DNA of 13,082 nucleotides from Bacillota bacterium (GCA_023416895.1 JAEZGQ010000149.1:1-13082); one strand, 5' to 3'. Positions 1 through 7,307 are shown, counted from the stretch's first letter. The notes: generated by a model not told the origin, from the letters alone. Program-made: numbers and translations.

Positions 1-747
1 AAGTGGCGCTACACCACCGAGCGTTCGCGTGAGAGCGGTACAAGGGCATACTGGCTGGGTTTTGAATCGAGCCCCGTCATATGGCGGCACTACATGTACG
101 TTTCCGACAACGCGGGTGACCTTTTCTGCATCGACATCAACACCATGGAAGTCGTTTGGATGCAGGATGTGATGGATGACACCAACTGTTCGCCGGTGTT
201 TGAAATCAACGAAGAAACGGGCGAATGCTCCATCTACATCGGCACCTCGCTCCATTGGACGGTGGATGAGAACAACACAGGCATCATCCCCTTCTGGCGC
301 ATCGACGCGCTGACGGGCGAAGTCGTATGGAAGGCCGACGGCTACCGCTGCACGAGGAGCAGTGTTTCGGGCGGCATACAGGATACCGCCGCCATCGGCA
401 AGCATAACGTGAGCGACCTTGTATACGTTGCCTACGCCATGACAACCGAAACCGCTACGCGCGGCGTGCTTGTTGCCTACGATAAGGCGACCGGCGAGGA
501 ACGCTGGGCGAAAGACCTTGACGCTTACACATGGTCCTCCCCCATCGTCCTCTACGACGACAACGGCGACGGATACGTGGTGGAATTTGATTCGGCCGGC
601 AAGTGCTACCTGTTCGACGGCAGAACCGGCGACCTTCTTGACAAGCTCGAGCTTGAAGGCAATTTTGAGGCAAGCGCCGCCGCGTTTGACGATATGATCG
701 TAATCGGCACGCGCGCCTCCAAAATATACGGCATCCGCCTTAAGTAA
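1..747 (+). CDS. PQQ-like beta-propeller repeat protein (5' end outside window)
   Basis: The frame is open from base 1 and stops at 745-747, leaving 248 C-terminal residues; the true start lies upstream. Four propeller-blade motifs are visible, each ending in a turn of the type Asp-x-x-Thr-Gly-Glu followed by a Trp or hydrophobic strand: around CIDINTMEVVW, WRIDALTGEVVW, VAYDKATGEERW and LFDGRTGDLLD. This spacing is typical of PQQ-binding-like or BamB-like propellers. Such domains usually act outside the cell as binding or scaffold modules; neither a ligand nor an enzymatic activity can be read from this part. No membrane segment is present in the visible portion. A strong terminator follows 27 bases after the stop, so the gene ends its transcript. 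The family call is fairly safe; the function is unknown, because any signal peptide or N-terminal partner domain is off the window. Confidence 0.8.
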   Translation, partial: KWRYTTERSRESGTRAYWLGFESSPVIWRHYMYVSDNAGDLFCIDINTMEVVWMQDVMDDTNCSPVFEINEETGECSIYIGTSLHWTVDENNTGIIPFWRIDALTGEVVWKADGYRCTRSSVSGGIQDTAAIGKHNVSDLVYVAYAMTTETATRGVLVAYDKATGEERWAKDLDAYTWSSPIVLYDDNGDGYVVEFDSAGKCYLFDGRTGDLLDKLELEGNFEASAAAFDDMIVIGTRASKIYGIRLK

Positions 748-774
748 TTGAAAACGCAAAAAGTGTGATGAACC

Positions 775-812
775 AAAACGCCTTCGCATAAAAACATGCG
801 AAGGCGTTTTTT
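775..812 (+). terminator. Rho-independent terminator after the propeller gene
   Basis: A perfect 15-bp stem (775-789 with 796-810) closes a 6-base loop, and the stem's own 3' T-run continues to 812. It separates the propeller gene from the symporter gene. The A-rich 5' arm means it could also work weakly on the other strand. Confidence 0.85.
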
Positions 813-854
813 GCCGCGCAAACAACGCCGTAATTTTAGACGGCGGAGCGTAGA

Positions 855-2201
855 ATGGACGAAAAAATCAACATCGCAATGGCGTTTTTGCTGCTTGCGG
901 CGGGTGTATACTTCAGCGGCGTCACGCGCTTTTTTCAGATAACGCGTTTTTTTGATATGCTCGTTATCCCCTTTCGCCGCAAAGGCAAAAAGGATGGCAT
1001 TTCGCCGTTTCGCGCGCTGTCAACAGCGCTTGCCGGCTCGGTCGGCACGGGAAACATCGCGGGTGTAGCAAGCGCGCTGGCCATAGGCGGGCCGGGTGCG
1101 ATTTTCTGGATGTGGGTGAGTGCGGTTTTCGGCATGGCAACGAAGTTTGCCGAGGTGGTGCTTGCGCTACGTTATCGTACGCGCGGCGCAGACGGTGAAT
1201 GGAAAGGCGGCGCGATGTACTGCATCACCCGCGGCATGGGCACGCGCTACCGCTATCTTGCGGGTGCGTTTTGTGTGTTTGGCGTGCTTGCTTCGTTCGG
1301 CATGGGCAACATGGTTCAGGTCAATACCATCGCCTCGGCCGCTGAGCAGGCGACGGAGGCGTTTTTCCCCGGTACGGGCGCGCAGACGGTTGACCTTTTA
1401 GTGGGGCTTTTTGTTGCGGCTGCGGTAGGTGCCGTAACGTTTGGCGGCGCAAGGCGCATCGGCGCTGCGGCGGAGGTGCTGGTACCGTTTATGAGCGCTT
1501 TGTACATTGCCGCCACGCTGTTGGTAATCGTGCCAAACTTCCATCTTTTCTCCAAGGCGCTCGGTGAAATCATGCAAGGGGCGTTCGGCGGTTTCCGCCC
1601 TGCCATCGGGGGCATCGGCGGGTTTACTCTTGGGCAGGCATTCAAATGCGGCATGATGCGCGGTGTTTTCTCAAACGAGGCCGGCTTAGGCTCCGCCCCC
1701 ATCGCGCACGCGGCGGCGGAAACCAAAAGTCCCGTAGAGCAGGGCATGATGGGCATCCTCGAAGTGTTCCTCGACACCATCGTCATTTGCAGCCTCACGG
1801 CGTTCATGGTGTTGATGGCGGGTATTGAAATCCCCTACGGCAACGCAAACGCAAACGGCATGGCCATTTCCGTACATGCGTTGGGTACCGCCGTAAGCAC
1901 GCAGGGAGCGGGGCTTTTTTTAGCGGCGGCTGTGCTTCTTTTTGCGTTTTGCTCGGTTTTAACATGGTCGCTCTACGGCGCGCGGTGCGCGGAGTATTTG
2001 TTTGGGGAACGCGGCGTGTTTTATTATAGGATTTTGTTTTTGTGCCTCATCGTGGTAGGCGCGTCGCTTGAGGTATCGCTCGTATGGCGGCTCGGAGAAA
2101 CGTTCAACTCCCTTATGGCGATCCCAAACCTTATTATGCTTGTGGTGCTGGCTCCTGAGGTAAGCCGTGCGGTGCGCTCCTACAAAACGTTTTTAAAATA
2201 A
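855..2201 (+). CDS. Alanine/glycine:cation symporter family protein (AGCS)
   Basis: Integral membrane transporter of the AGCS family (TC 2.A.25), which takes up alanine or glycine together with Na+ or H+. The 448-residue length is normal. The family signature is clear: GSVGTGNIAGV at about residues 61-71 followed by GGPGAIFWMW at 78-87, and a second conserved block NEAGLGSAPIAHA from about residue 274. About ten hydrophobic segments span the protein, and the N-terminus shows the usual short hydrophobic helix, then a basic stretch (RRKGKK, about 41-46). The ATG at 855 is preceded by GGAG (845-848) at 6 bases. A 6-bp hairpin (825-830 with 840-845) sits directly before that ribosome site. The gene stands alone between a terminator upstream and a weak hairpin/T-run downstream. 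Substrate (Ala, Gly or D-Ala) cannot be decided from sequence. Confidence 0.94.
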   Translation: MDEKINIAMAFLLLAAGVYFSGVTRFFQITRFFDMLVIPFRRKGKKDGISPFRALSTALAGSVGTGNIAGVASALAIGGPGAIFWMWVSAVFGMATKFAEVVLALRYRTRGADGEWKGGAMYCITRGMGTRYRYLAGAFCVFGVLASFGMGNMVQVNTIASAAEQATEAFFPGTGAQTVDLLVGLFVAAAVGAVTFGGARRIGAAAEVLVPFMSALYIAATLLVIVPNFHLFSKALGEIMQGAFGGFRPAIGGIGGFTLGQAFKCGMMRGVFSNEAGLGSAPIAHAAAETKSPVEQGMMGILEVFLDTIVICSLTAFMVLMAGIEIPYGNANANGMAISVHALGTAVSTQGAGLFLAAAVLLFAFCSVLTWSLYGARCAEYLFGERGVFYYRILFLCLIVVGASLEVSLVWRLGETFNSLMAIPNLIMLVVLAPEVSRAVRSYKTFLK

Positions 2202-2207
2202 CTTCCC

Positions 2208-2233
2208 CGCTGCACAACAGGCGCTTATTTTTT
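2208..2233 (+). terminator. Possible weak terminator after the symporter gene
   Basis: A short stem (2208-2212 with 2218-2223, one bulged G, 5-base loop) is followed by a T-rich run with six T at 2228-2233. The stem is weak, so read-through into hflX is plausible. Confidence 0.4.
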
Positions 2234-2240
2234 CAAGCCA

Positions 2241-2249
2241 TGGTATAAT
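2241..2249 (+). promoter_or_regulatory. Extended -10 promoter for hflX
   Basis: TGGTATAAT matches the extended -10 form TGnTATAAT exactly. No convincing -35 box is seen 16-18 bases upstream, which is common for extended -10 promoters. The expected start near 2256 leaves a leader of about 45 bases before the ATG at 2301. Confidence 0.6.
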
Positions 2250-2300
2250 AACAATACGACCTTAACCGCAGGATTGCGGAATCCATTTTACGAGGAATTT

Positions 2301-4073
2301 ATGGCACAAAAAATCAACGGAAATACACAGGGCGTAAAAGACTCCATTTTGGAGCAGATGGCGCTTCTTTATGATGTAAAAATGAACCAAGATGAGTTCG
2401 CAAGCTTTGAGCTTTTGTCGCAGATGGCGGAGTTTACCGCAAGGCTTCGGCGCGAGGTATCCGTTTACATCGCGCGCGACGGGCGCGTGGTGGACGTTTC
2501 CTTGGGCGACATTGGCAAGGTGAGCATGCCTTCTTTGCGCCTTGTCAGAAACCAAGACAGGCTCAGCGGTGTTCGCTGCATCCACACTCACCCCAACGGC
2601 GACTCACGCCCGTCGGGCGTGGATCTTGGCACGCTTCGAAGTGCGCGGCTCGACAGCATGGCATCTATGGGCGTGAGCCCGGAGGGAAACCCTCTTTCCC
2701 TTTACGCGGCCTACCTGGGCGAAATGGAGGGAAACGAGCGCTCCGTGGTGCTTTTGGGGCCGCTTCGCCCCTATAAGCTCCCCCAGCGCATGCTTATGCA
2801 GGAAATCATTGCGGCGGACGCGCTGCTTAAATCGAGCACCAAGGAGGTTCTTGAATCAAAAGCGCAGCGCGCAGTGCTTGTGGGGCTTGAAAACGATGGG
2901 GGCTTTGACTCCATGGCGGAGCTTAAGGAGCTTGCACTTTCCGCGGGTGCGGAGGTTGTCGGCCAGTTCACCCAAAAACGGAAGGAAATCGACAACGCGA
3001 CCTACATCGGCAGCGGCAAAGCTGAGGAACTTTCTCTTTCCGTGAGCGAGCTTGAGGCGGATCTCATTATTTTTGACGATGAGCTGAGCGCCGTTCAAGT
3101 ACGAAATTTGGAAGCCGCCACCAACACCGCCGTGATCGACCGCACGACGTTGATTCTCGACATTTTTGCCGCACGCGCGCAGTCGCGCGAGGGCAAGCTT
3201 CAGGTGGAGCTTGCGCAGCTCAAATACAGTCTCCCCCACCTCTTGGGGCAAGGCCGCACCCTTTCGCAGCAGGGCGGCGGCATCGGCACGCGCGGCCCGG
3301 GCGAACGCAAGCTTGAAATCGACCGCCGCAGGATCAAGCGGCGTATCTACGAACTCGAAACGGAGCTTGCGGAAATCGAAAAGCAGCGCGGGCTTCGGCG
3401 CGAGCGACGCGAGAAAAACAAGATTCCGCTCGTTGCGCTTGTAGGGTACACCAACACCGGAAAATCCACCCTTCTCAACACGGTTTCCGGAGCGGACGTG
3501 CTTGCGGAAAATAAGCTTTTCGCAACGCTTGACCCCGTGGTGCGTCAGGTGGAGCTTGCAAGCGGTACAGCGGTGCTGTTTTCGGACACCGTAGGCTTTA
3601 TCAGCAAGCTTCCCCACGACCTTGTAGAGGCGTTTCAATCGACCCTTGAGGAAGTAAAGGACGCGGACCTTATTTTGCATGTGATCGACGCCTCCTCGCC
3701 TGAGCTGAAGGAGCAAAAAAAAGTGGTAGAAGAGGTGCTGTCAAAGCTCGGCGCACTCGACACGCCGCGCATTGAGGTTTACAATAAGGTTGACAGGCTT
3801 ATCGAAAAGCCCGTTGCGCGAGAAAACGCCATTTTCATAAGCGCCATGAACGGCGAAGGCATCCCCGAGCTTTTGAACATGGTGGAACACGCGCTTGGCG
3901 CGTCGCGCCAAAAGGTGGAGCTTCTCATCCCCTACGGCAAATACGAAGCGATGTCGCTCATCCGCACGGAAGGAAAGCTTTTGTCGGAGGAGCATGCGGA
4001 GGATGGCACGAAGGTTGCCGCGCTCGTGGATGCGCAAACGCTCTGGAAGCTGAAAAAACTCATCGGGAGCTGA
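2301..4073 (+). CDS. hflX: Ribosome-associated GTPase HflX with N-terminal JAMM-like extension
   Basis: HflX binds the ribosome and splits or rescues stalled ribosomes using GTP. This version has 590 residues against about 430 for the E. coli type. Residues about 1-180 are an extra domain with Glu52, His95-x-His97, seven residues, Ser105, two residues, Asp108: the full JAMM metal-site pattern. Then come the HflX N-terminal nucleotide-binding-like domain (about 187-280), the glycine-rich hallmark (GQGRTLSQQGGGIGTRGPGE), a helical linker, and the G domain: G1 GYTNTGKST 382-390, G3 DTVGF 429-433, G4 NKVD 495-498, G5 SA 514-515. A small C-terminal domain follows. I chose ATG 2301, with AGGA at 2293-2296, over a TTG at 2274 that lacks a ribosome site. 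Long HflX proteins are, from memory, usual in Clostridia; the JAMM reading is my inference. Confidence 0.95.
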   Translation: MAQKINGNTQGVKDSILEQMALLYDVKMNQDEFASFELLSQMAEFTARLRREVSVYIARDGRVVDVSLGDIGKVSMPSLRLVRNQDRLSGVRCIHTHPNGDSRPSGVDLGTLRSARLDSMASMGVSPEGNPLSLYAAYLGEMEGNERSVVLLGPLRPYKLPQRMLMQEIIAADALLKSSTKEVLESKAQRAVLVGLENDGGFDSMAELKELALSAGAEVVGQFTQKRKEIDNATYIGSGKAEELSLSVSELEADLIIFDDELSAVQVRNLEAATNTAVIDRTTLILDIFAARAQSREGKLQVELAQLKYSLPHLLGQGRTLSQQGGGIGTRGPGERKLEIDRRRIKRRIYELETELAEIEKQRGLRRERREKNKIPLVALVGYTNTGKSTLLNTVSGADVLAENKLFATLDPVVRQVELASGTAVLFSDTVGFISKLPHDLVEAFQSTLEEVKDADLILHVIDASSPELKEQKKVVEEVLSKLGALDTPRIEVYNKVDRLIEKPVARENAIFISAMNGEGIPELLNMVEHALGASRQKVELLIPYGKYEAMSLIRTEGKLLSEEHAEDGTKVAALVDAQTLWKLKKLIGS

Positions 4074-4079
4074 TGTTTT

Positions 4080-4271
4080 TTGGAAGTCCTTCTTGTTCCA
4101 CTCGTTCTTGTGCTCATGTTTGCGTCACACGCTTTTATCGCCAACCGCGTGTTTTGGGACGCGCAAAGGCGCGGCCTGAATGCGCGCAAATGGCGGCTTA
4201 TCGTGCTGCTGGTTCCCAGCGCGTGGCTCTGGTACCTCATGATGCGGCCGCGAAGCCGCAATCTTTATTAA
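4080..4271 (+). CDS. Small two-helix membrane protein
   Basis: A 63-residue ORF starting at TTG 4080, six bases after the hflX stop, with GGAG (4066-4069) 10 bases upstream inside the hflX end; an internal ATG at 4116 is an alternative start. It has two hydrophobic segments (about residues 3-20 and 39-55) around a short polar loop of the form WDAQRRGLNARKW, then a basic tail after MMRP. This helix, D-A-R/Q-R-R-G-x-N loop, helix, R-P layout is common in small bacterial membrane proteins of unknown role, some similar to the N-terminal part of phospholipase D-like proteins. A strong terminator follows 2 bases after the stop, which supports cotranscription with hflX. Function unknown. The start codon is the least certain part. 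Confidence 0.6.
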   Translation: MEVLLVPLVLVLMFASHAFIANRVFWDAQRRGLNARKWRLIVLLVPSAWLWYLMMRPRSRNLY

Positions 4272-4273
4272 AC

Positions 4274-4311
4274 AAAAGGCTCTTTGCAAATCAATGCGGA
4301 GAGCCTTTTTT
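4274..4311 (+). terminator. Rho-independent terminator of the hflX unit
   Basis: Stem of 15 bp with two G-U pairs (4274-4288 with 4295-4309), a 6-base loop, and a T-run to 4311. It ends the transcript of hflX and the small membrane-protein ORF. Confidence 0.85.
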
Positions 4312-4454
4312 GCATTGACCGTTTCCCCTGCGGTCGCGCTCACCAAGTTGTACACGCCATAACTTCTCTCTGCTTCGGTTTTAACCAAAGCTATGTCCCG
4401 TCATTTCCCGGGTAATTTTGTCGAAATACACGGCGTAAAGAAGAAAATCGTTTT

Positions 4455-4498
4455 AAAAACAGGCCGTTTCCGCAAGTTAAGGCGGAAACGACCCGTTT
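4455..4498 (-). terminator. Rho-independent terminator of the MFS transporter gene
   Basis: Read on the minus strand, a 17-bp stem with two G-U pairs (4482-4498 with 4457-4473) closes an 8-base loop and is followed by TTTTT. It lies about 30 bases past the transporter stop. The bases between this and the facing hflX terminator (4312-4454) hold no ORF or structure I can support. Confidence 0.85.
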
Positions 4499-4528
4499 GA
4501 ACGCGTTCACATTTATCGGTGAGGGCCT

Positions 4529-5767
4529 TTAAAACTCGCGGTTGTAAATGAGCTTCACATGCCGCCTGCCGCGGAACATGATGAGCATAGCCGCAATCGC
4601 GCACAGCGCATAGCAACACACGATGATGCCGCGGATGGGCAAAAACTCGCCCAAAGCGCCCGCGATAAGCCCGCCCAGAATGGTGCCGAGCGTGCAGATC
4701 ATTTGAAAGCTGCCGTTGAAGCGCGCACGGAGGCCGTCGGGCACATAATTTTGTGTAGAGGAAATGCGGATGTTAAACGACGTTACGCAGATAAAGCCGC
4801 TTACGAAGTTCATCACCATCATCGCCACCACCGGCAGGAAAAGATAACTTCCCTCAATGACGCTCGAAACAAGGTAAACGCCCATCGCGATGAGGAATTT
4901 CTTATCCGTCGGGTATTTGAAGTTGTAATGTACGCTCCCGCCGATGAGCCTGCCGATGAGCGAACAACCCATAACATAGGTATAAAGCTCCACGCCAAGG
5001 TTTGGTTCCGCCTTGAAATACGGCATCAAAAGCGTGCCCGCGGCGCTCGAAACGAGGGTGGACACGAAAAAGTAGGCCGTGATTACCAAAAGGCCTTTTT
5101 CGGAGCGGATGTAGCCGATTCCCGCCTTAAAATCCTCGCCGTACTGCTTGAGGCTGTATGCCTTGGCGCTGCCCAAAAGGTGCGATTCGTCCGCACGGAT
5201 CATCATCTCTGCGGCGCCCGCAAACAAAAAGGTAACGGCGTTGAACAAAAACAGCGGCGCAATGTCGTGCGTGCGCTCGTAGAGGTGCGCCGCAACGGGT
5301 ACCATCATGGCGGAAAGCGGGTAGATCATGCTGGAGATGGAATAGGCCTTGGAGTAATTGCCCTCGGTGATCAAAAGCGGATAGAAGCTTTCGTACGCCA
5401 CCTGATACACGCTGTCAAGCGAGCCTACAAGCACACACACAAAGAGCATGACCGCATAGTTGAAAAAACCGCCTTGCAGCATAAAAAACATCAGCAAATA
5501 CAAAACAGCCGACACAAAATCCAAAGAATACAGCGTTTTCCTTCTTGAAAAGCGGTCGAGGTACGGCCCGCTCAATATGGGCATGATGACCTTTGGAAGG
5601 TTGTAGACCACCATCGTAAGCGCGTACAAAAAGGTGGACTTGGTGTAATCGAGGATCAAAAGCCCCAAGGAGAAGCCCGCGATGGCGTTCCCAAGCATGG
5701 AGATGGTGCTGCCCGCTGTGAGCAGCGTAAAATTGCGCGTCCAAAGCTTCGGCTTTGCTGTTTCCAT
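4529..5767 (-). CDS. Major facilitator superfamily (MFS) transporter
   Basis: A 412-residue integral membrane protein with about 12 hydrophobic segments and the MFS loop motif GPYLDRFSRRK between helices 2 and 3 (about residues 67-77). The N-terminal pattern (WTRNFTLLTAGSTISMLGNAI) and overall layout resemble the exporter-like group that includes EntS-type and macrolide-efflux proteins, so an efflux role is likely but the substrate is unknown. ATG 5767 has AGGG 8 bases upstream. It is the last gene of the leftward padR block, 121 bases after the DUF1700/DUF4097 gene and separated from it by a stable hairpin without a T-run. Its own promoter may exist (a TAAAAT lies upstream, without a good -35). 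If it is controlled with the block, PadR could govern it, as PadR-family proteins often control efflux genes; that link is inference. Confidence 0.9.
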   Translation of the reverse strand: METAKPKLWTRNFTLLTAGSTISMLGNAIAGFSLGLLILDYTKSTFLYALTMVVYNLPKVIMPILSGPYLDRFSRRKTLYSLDFVSAVLYLLMFFMLQGGFFNYAVMLFVCVLVGSLDSVYQVAYESFYPLLITEGNYSKAYSISSMIYPLSAMMVPVAAHLYERTHDIAPLFLFNAVTFLFAGAAEMMIRADESHLLGSAKAYSLKQYGEDFKAGIGYIRSEKGLLVITAYFFVSTLVSSAAGTLLMPYFKAEPNLGVELYTYVMGCSLIGRLIGGSVHYNFKYPTDKKFLIAMGVYLVSSVIEGSYLFLPVVAMMVMNFVSGFICVTSFNIRISSTQNYVPDGLRARFNGSFQMICTLGTILGGLIAGALGEFLPIRGIIVCCYALCAIAAMLIMFRGRRHVKLIYNREF

Positions 5768-5819
5768 ATAACAGTCCCTTTGTTGTTCAGATTTTAGACC
5801 GATACGAACCCGCCGTTCA

Positions 5820-5855
5820 CGCGAAGGAAGCGCCCAAACGAACGCTTCCTTTGCG
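5820..5855. repeat. Intergenic hairpin between the DUF1700/DUF4097 and MFS genes
   Basis: A 13-bp stem (5820-5832 with 5843-5855; one pair is G-T on the plus strand) with a 10-base loop. No T-run follows on either strand, so it is not a standard terminator. It may be an RNA processing or stability element, or a protein site. Confidence 0.55.
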
Positions 5856-5888
5856 AAAGGAAAAGCTTCATCGCTTTTTCCTGATGTT

Positions 5889-6839
5889 TTAAATTACGAT
5901 GGTGCCGCTTTCAAATTCCACTTGAATGCCACCGTTGACCGTATTTGCGTGCACGCTGTTTGCGGAGCTGTTTTGTATGTTGAAGGATTTGCTCATTTTC
6001 TGCCCGTTCACGCGCACAGAGCCGGAAACGGTGGAAAGGTTGAGGTTATACTCCTTGCCGGAATGCGGAATGGCGATGTGGATGCCGCCGTTGACTGCCT
6101 CGGCACGCAATTTGCCGCAAATGCTGCCACTTATATCGATTCCGCCATTGACCGTTTCGCACTTGCAGGAATCCAGGGTGGAAATATTCTGCGCACTCAG
6201 CTTTCCGTTTACGTTTTCAAGGTGGATGCGCTCGGCAGCTACGCCGTTCACGCTGATGGAACCGTTTACGCTATCCGCCTTCAATTCGCGCATCCGAAAC
6301 GCGGGTACCTTGAGCGAGCCATTGACCATGTCGAACGAGAAGCGCTCATACTGCGCATCGGGCAACGTAATGGCAACCTCGCCCTTTTTTACAAACACGA
6401 ACGAGCGGAACCCGAAAAACGAGAAGTGCGAGAACTTCTTTTCCTTCACATAAAGGGTGTTCCCACGCACATCCACTTCAGGCAGCGGGTAGCCTTCCGG
6501 AAAATCTAGCGCGATGGAGTACACATCTCCCTTGAAGAGCGTAACCGACGCATTGGCAAGTTCGAGCTCTATGTTCGAAAAGGAGCTTAGCTTTTCCGAG
6601 CCGCTTTGATCCGGCACGGCCTGTGCTTTTGCGCTTTCCTTTGCGTTCGCGCGGGATTCGCGAACAATTTTGTCCGCGAGCGCTTCGGGCGCGCCAAGCT
6701 CGGCAATTGCTTCTGCCTCATTTCCCTCGCCTGCATCCAAAAGGTATTCTTCATAGTAACGCAGCGCTGCCTGCCGTTCTTCATAAGGAAGCGTTGCAAG
6801 CGCCGCCTCCAGCCTCGCTAAAAATTCCTTGCCTCGCAT
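5889..6839 (-). CDS. DUF1700 (HAAS-type) plus DUF4097 beta-solenoid protein
   Basis: 316 residues. The N-terminus (about 1-65) is the helical DUF1700/HAAS domain, with the usual LEAALATLPYEERQAALRYY stretch followed by an acidic YLLDAG and a GAPEALA turn. After a low-complexity Lys/Ala linker, residues about 88-316 are a DUF4097-type beta-solenoid: V-N-G or V-S-G turns recur at 172, 191, 210, 230, 249, 271 and 301, mostly 19-20 residues apart. I chose ATG at 6839 because GGAGGG (6848-6853) lies 8 bases upstream; a longer frame to 6893 lacks a ribosome site. No signal peptide or membrane helix is visible, unlike many DUF1700 proteins, so it may be cytoplasmic. PadR-DUF1700-DUF4097 cassettes are a known Bacillota arrangement of unclear function, often linked to envelope stress by inference. 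It overlaps the upstream small ORF by one base. Confidence 0.85.
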   Translation of the reverse strand: MRGKEFLARLEAALATLPYEERQAALRYYEEYLLDAGEGNEAEAIAELGAPEALADKIVRESRANAKESAKAQAVPDQSGSEKLSSFSNIELELANASVTLFKGDVYSIALDFPEGYPLPEVDVRGNTLYVKEKKFSHFSFFGFRSFVFVKKGEVAITLPDAQYERFSFDMVNGSLKVPAFRMRELKADSVNGSISVNGVAAERIHLENVNGKLSAQNISTLDSCKCETVNGGIDISGSICGKLRAEAVNGGIHIAIPHSGKEYNLNLSTVSGSVRVNGQKMSKSFNIQNSSANSVHANTVNGGIQVEFESGTIVI

Positions 6840-6958
6840 TATCGTAACCCTCCCAGCATTTTCTGTTTTAGAAGCTCGTTTTCCCTCATACATTCAATGG
6901 CCCATACAAAGCGCGGCATACGCTTTTCCCCGCGCGGACTAAATCTCGTTTTTCTCAT
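6839..6958 (-). CDS. Small 39-residue protein between padR and the DUF1700/DUF4097 gene
   Basis: An ATG at 6958 is preceded by GGGAGG with a spacing of 8 bases and opens a 39-residue frame ending in TAA at 6839-6841. The start overlaps the last 20 bases of padR in another frame, and the stop shares one base with the next start (TAATG), the layout of a translationally coupled operon gene. The predicted peptide is basic (about 10 Arg/Lys), begins MRKTRFSPRG, and its second half (WAIECMRENELLKQKMLG) could form one amphipathic helix; there is no membrane segment or signal peptide. I do not recognise the family. Without this ORF the 100 bases between padR and the DUF1700/DUF4097 gene would be an unexplained gap. 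The ribosome site and overlaps are seen; that the protein is made is inference. Confidence 0.6.
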   Translation of the reverse strand: MRKTRFSPRGEKRMPRFVWAIECMRENELLKQKMLGGLR

Positions 6959-7271
6959 TGCTTTCTCCTCCCATCAACAGATGTTCCACTTTTTGTTTAT
7001 ACTCCGCCCATGACAGGCGGTATTCTTCAAGTGCCTTGCGTCCGCCGTCCGTAATCGCGTAGTAACGGCGAAGCCTACCGGATATTGGCTGGTCGTACGT
7101 AGTCAAAAGGCCATCCTTTTGCAGCCTGCGCAGCACCGGATACAGCGTGGACTCAGAAATGTCCACTACCTCCTTTACGCTCTGCGTAAGAACGTAACCG
7201 TAGGTATCCTCTTTGTCCAGCACCGAAAGCACGCATGCATCCAGCAATGCGGATCCCAACTGAAATAACAT
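6939..7271 (-). CDS. PadR-family transcriptional regulator
   Basis: 110 residues, the size of the short PadR subfamily (winged helix plus one C-terminal dimerisation helix). The winged helix-turn-helix is clear: YGYVLTQ (24-30), recognition helix ESTLYPVLRRLQKDGLL (40-56), and wing SGRLRRYYAIT (64-74). The C-terminal helix (about 79-100) is the dimer helix. ATG 7271 has an excellent ribosome site, GGGAGGTGA, 4-5 bases upstream; a longer frame to 7292 has none. First gene of the leftward block; such regulators usually repress their own operon and respond to small hydrophobic compounds or phenolics, but no ligand can be read here. The promoter upstream carries a dyad suited to autorepression. 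Confidence 0.92.
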   Translation of the reverse strand: MLFQLGSALLDACVLSVLDKEDTYGYVLTQSVKEVVDISESTLYPVLRRLQKDGLLTTYDQPISGRLRRYYAITDGGRKALEEYRLSWAEYKQKVEHLLMGGESNEKNEI

Positions 7272-7307
7272 TTGCTCACCTCCCGATGACATCTAGAAAA
7301 CCGTTGC

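Noticed and set aside
2856..3716. 286-residue minus-strand ORF opposite hflX
   Set aside because: Antisense to the HflX GTPase region, with no recognisable domain.
4073..4318. 81-residue plus-strand ORF beginning with an ATG overlapping the hflX stop (TGATG)
   Set aside because: It runs through the hflX terminator and has Cys/Arg-rich, non-protein-like composition; the TTG ORF at 4080 in another frame has two membrane helices and ends right before the terminator.
4125..4388. Minus-strand ORF of 87 residues and a short protein-like tail near 4386-4453
   Set aside because: The ORF crosses the terminator and lies antisense to the small membrane-protein ORF, has no convincing ribosome site, and the other piece is cut by stops within about 20 codons.
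4559..5548. Long 329-residue plus-strand ORF opposite the MFS gene
   Set aside because: It is His/Arg/Lys-rich with no domain features and mirrors the codon pattern of the clear MFS gene on the other strand.
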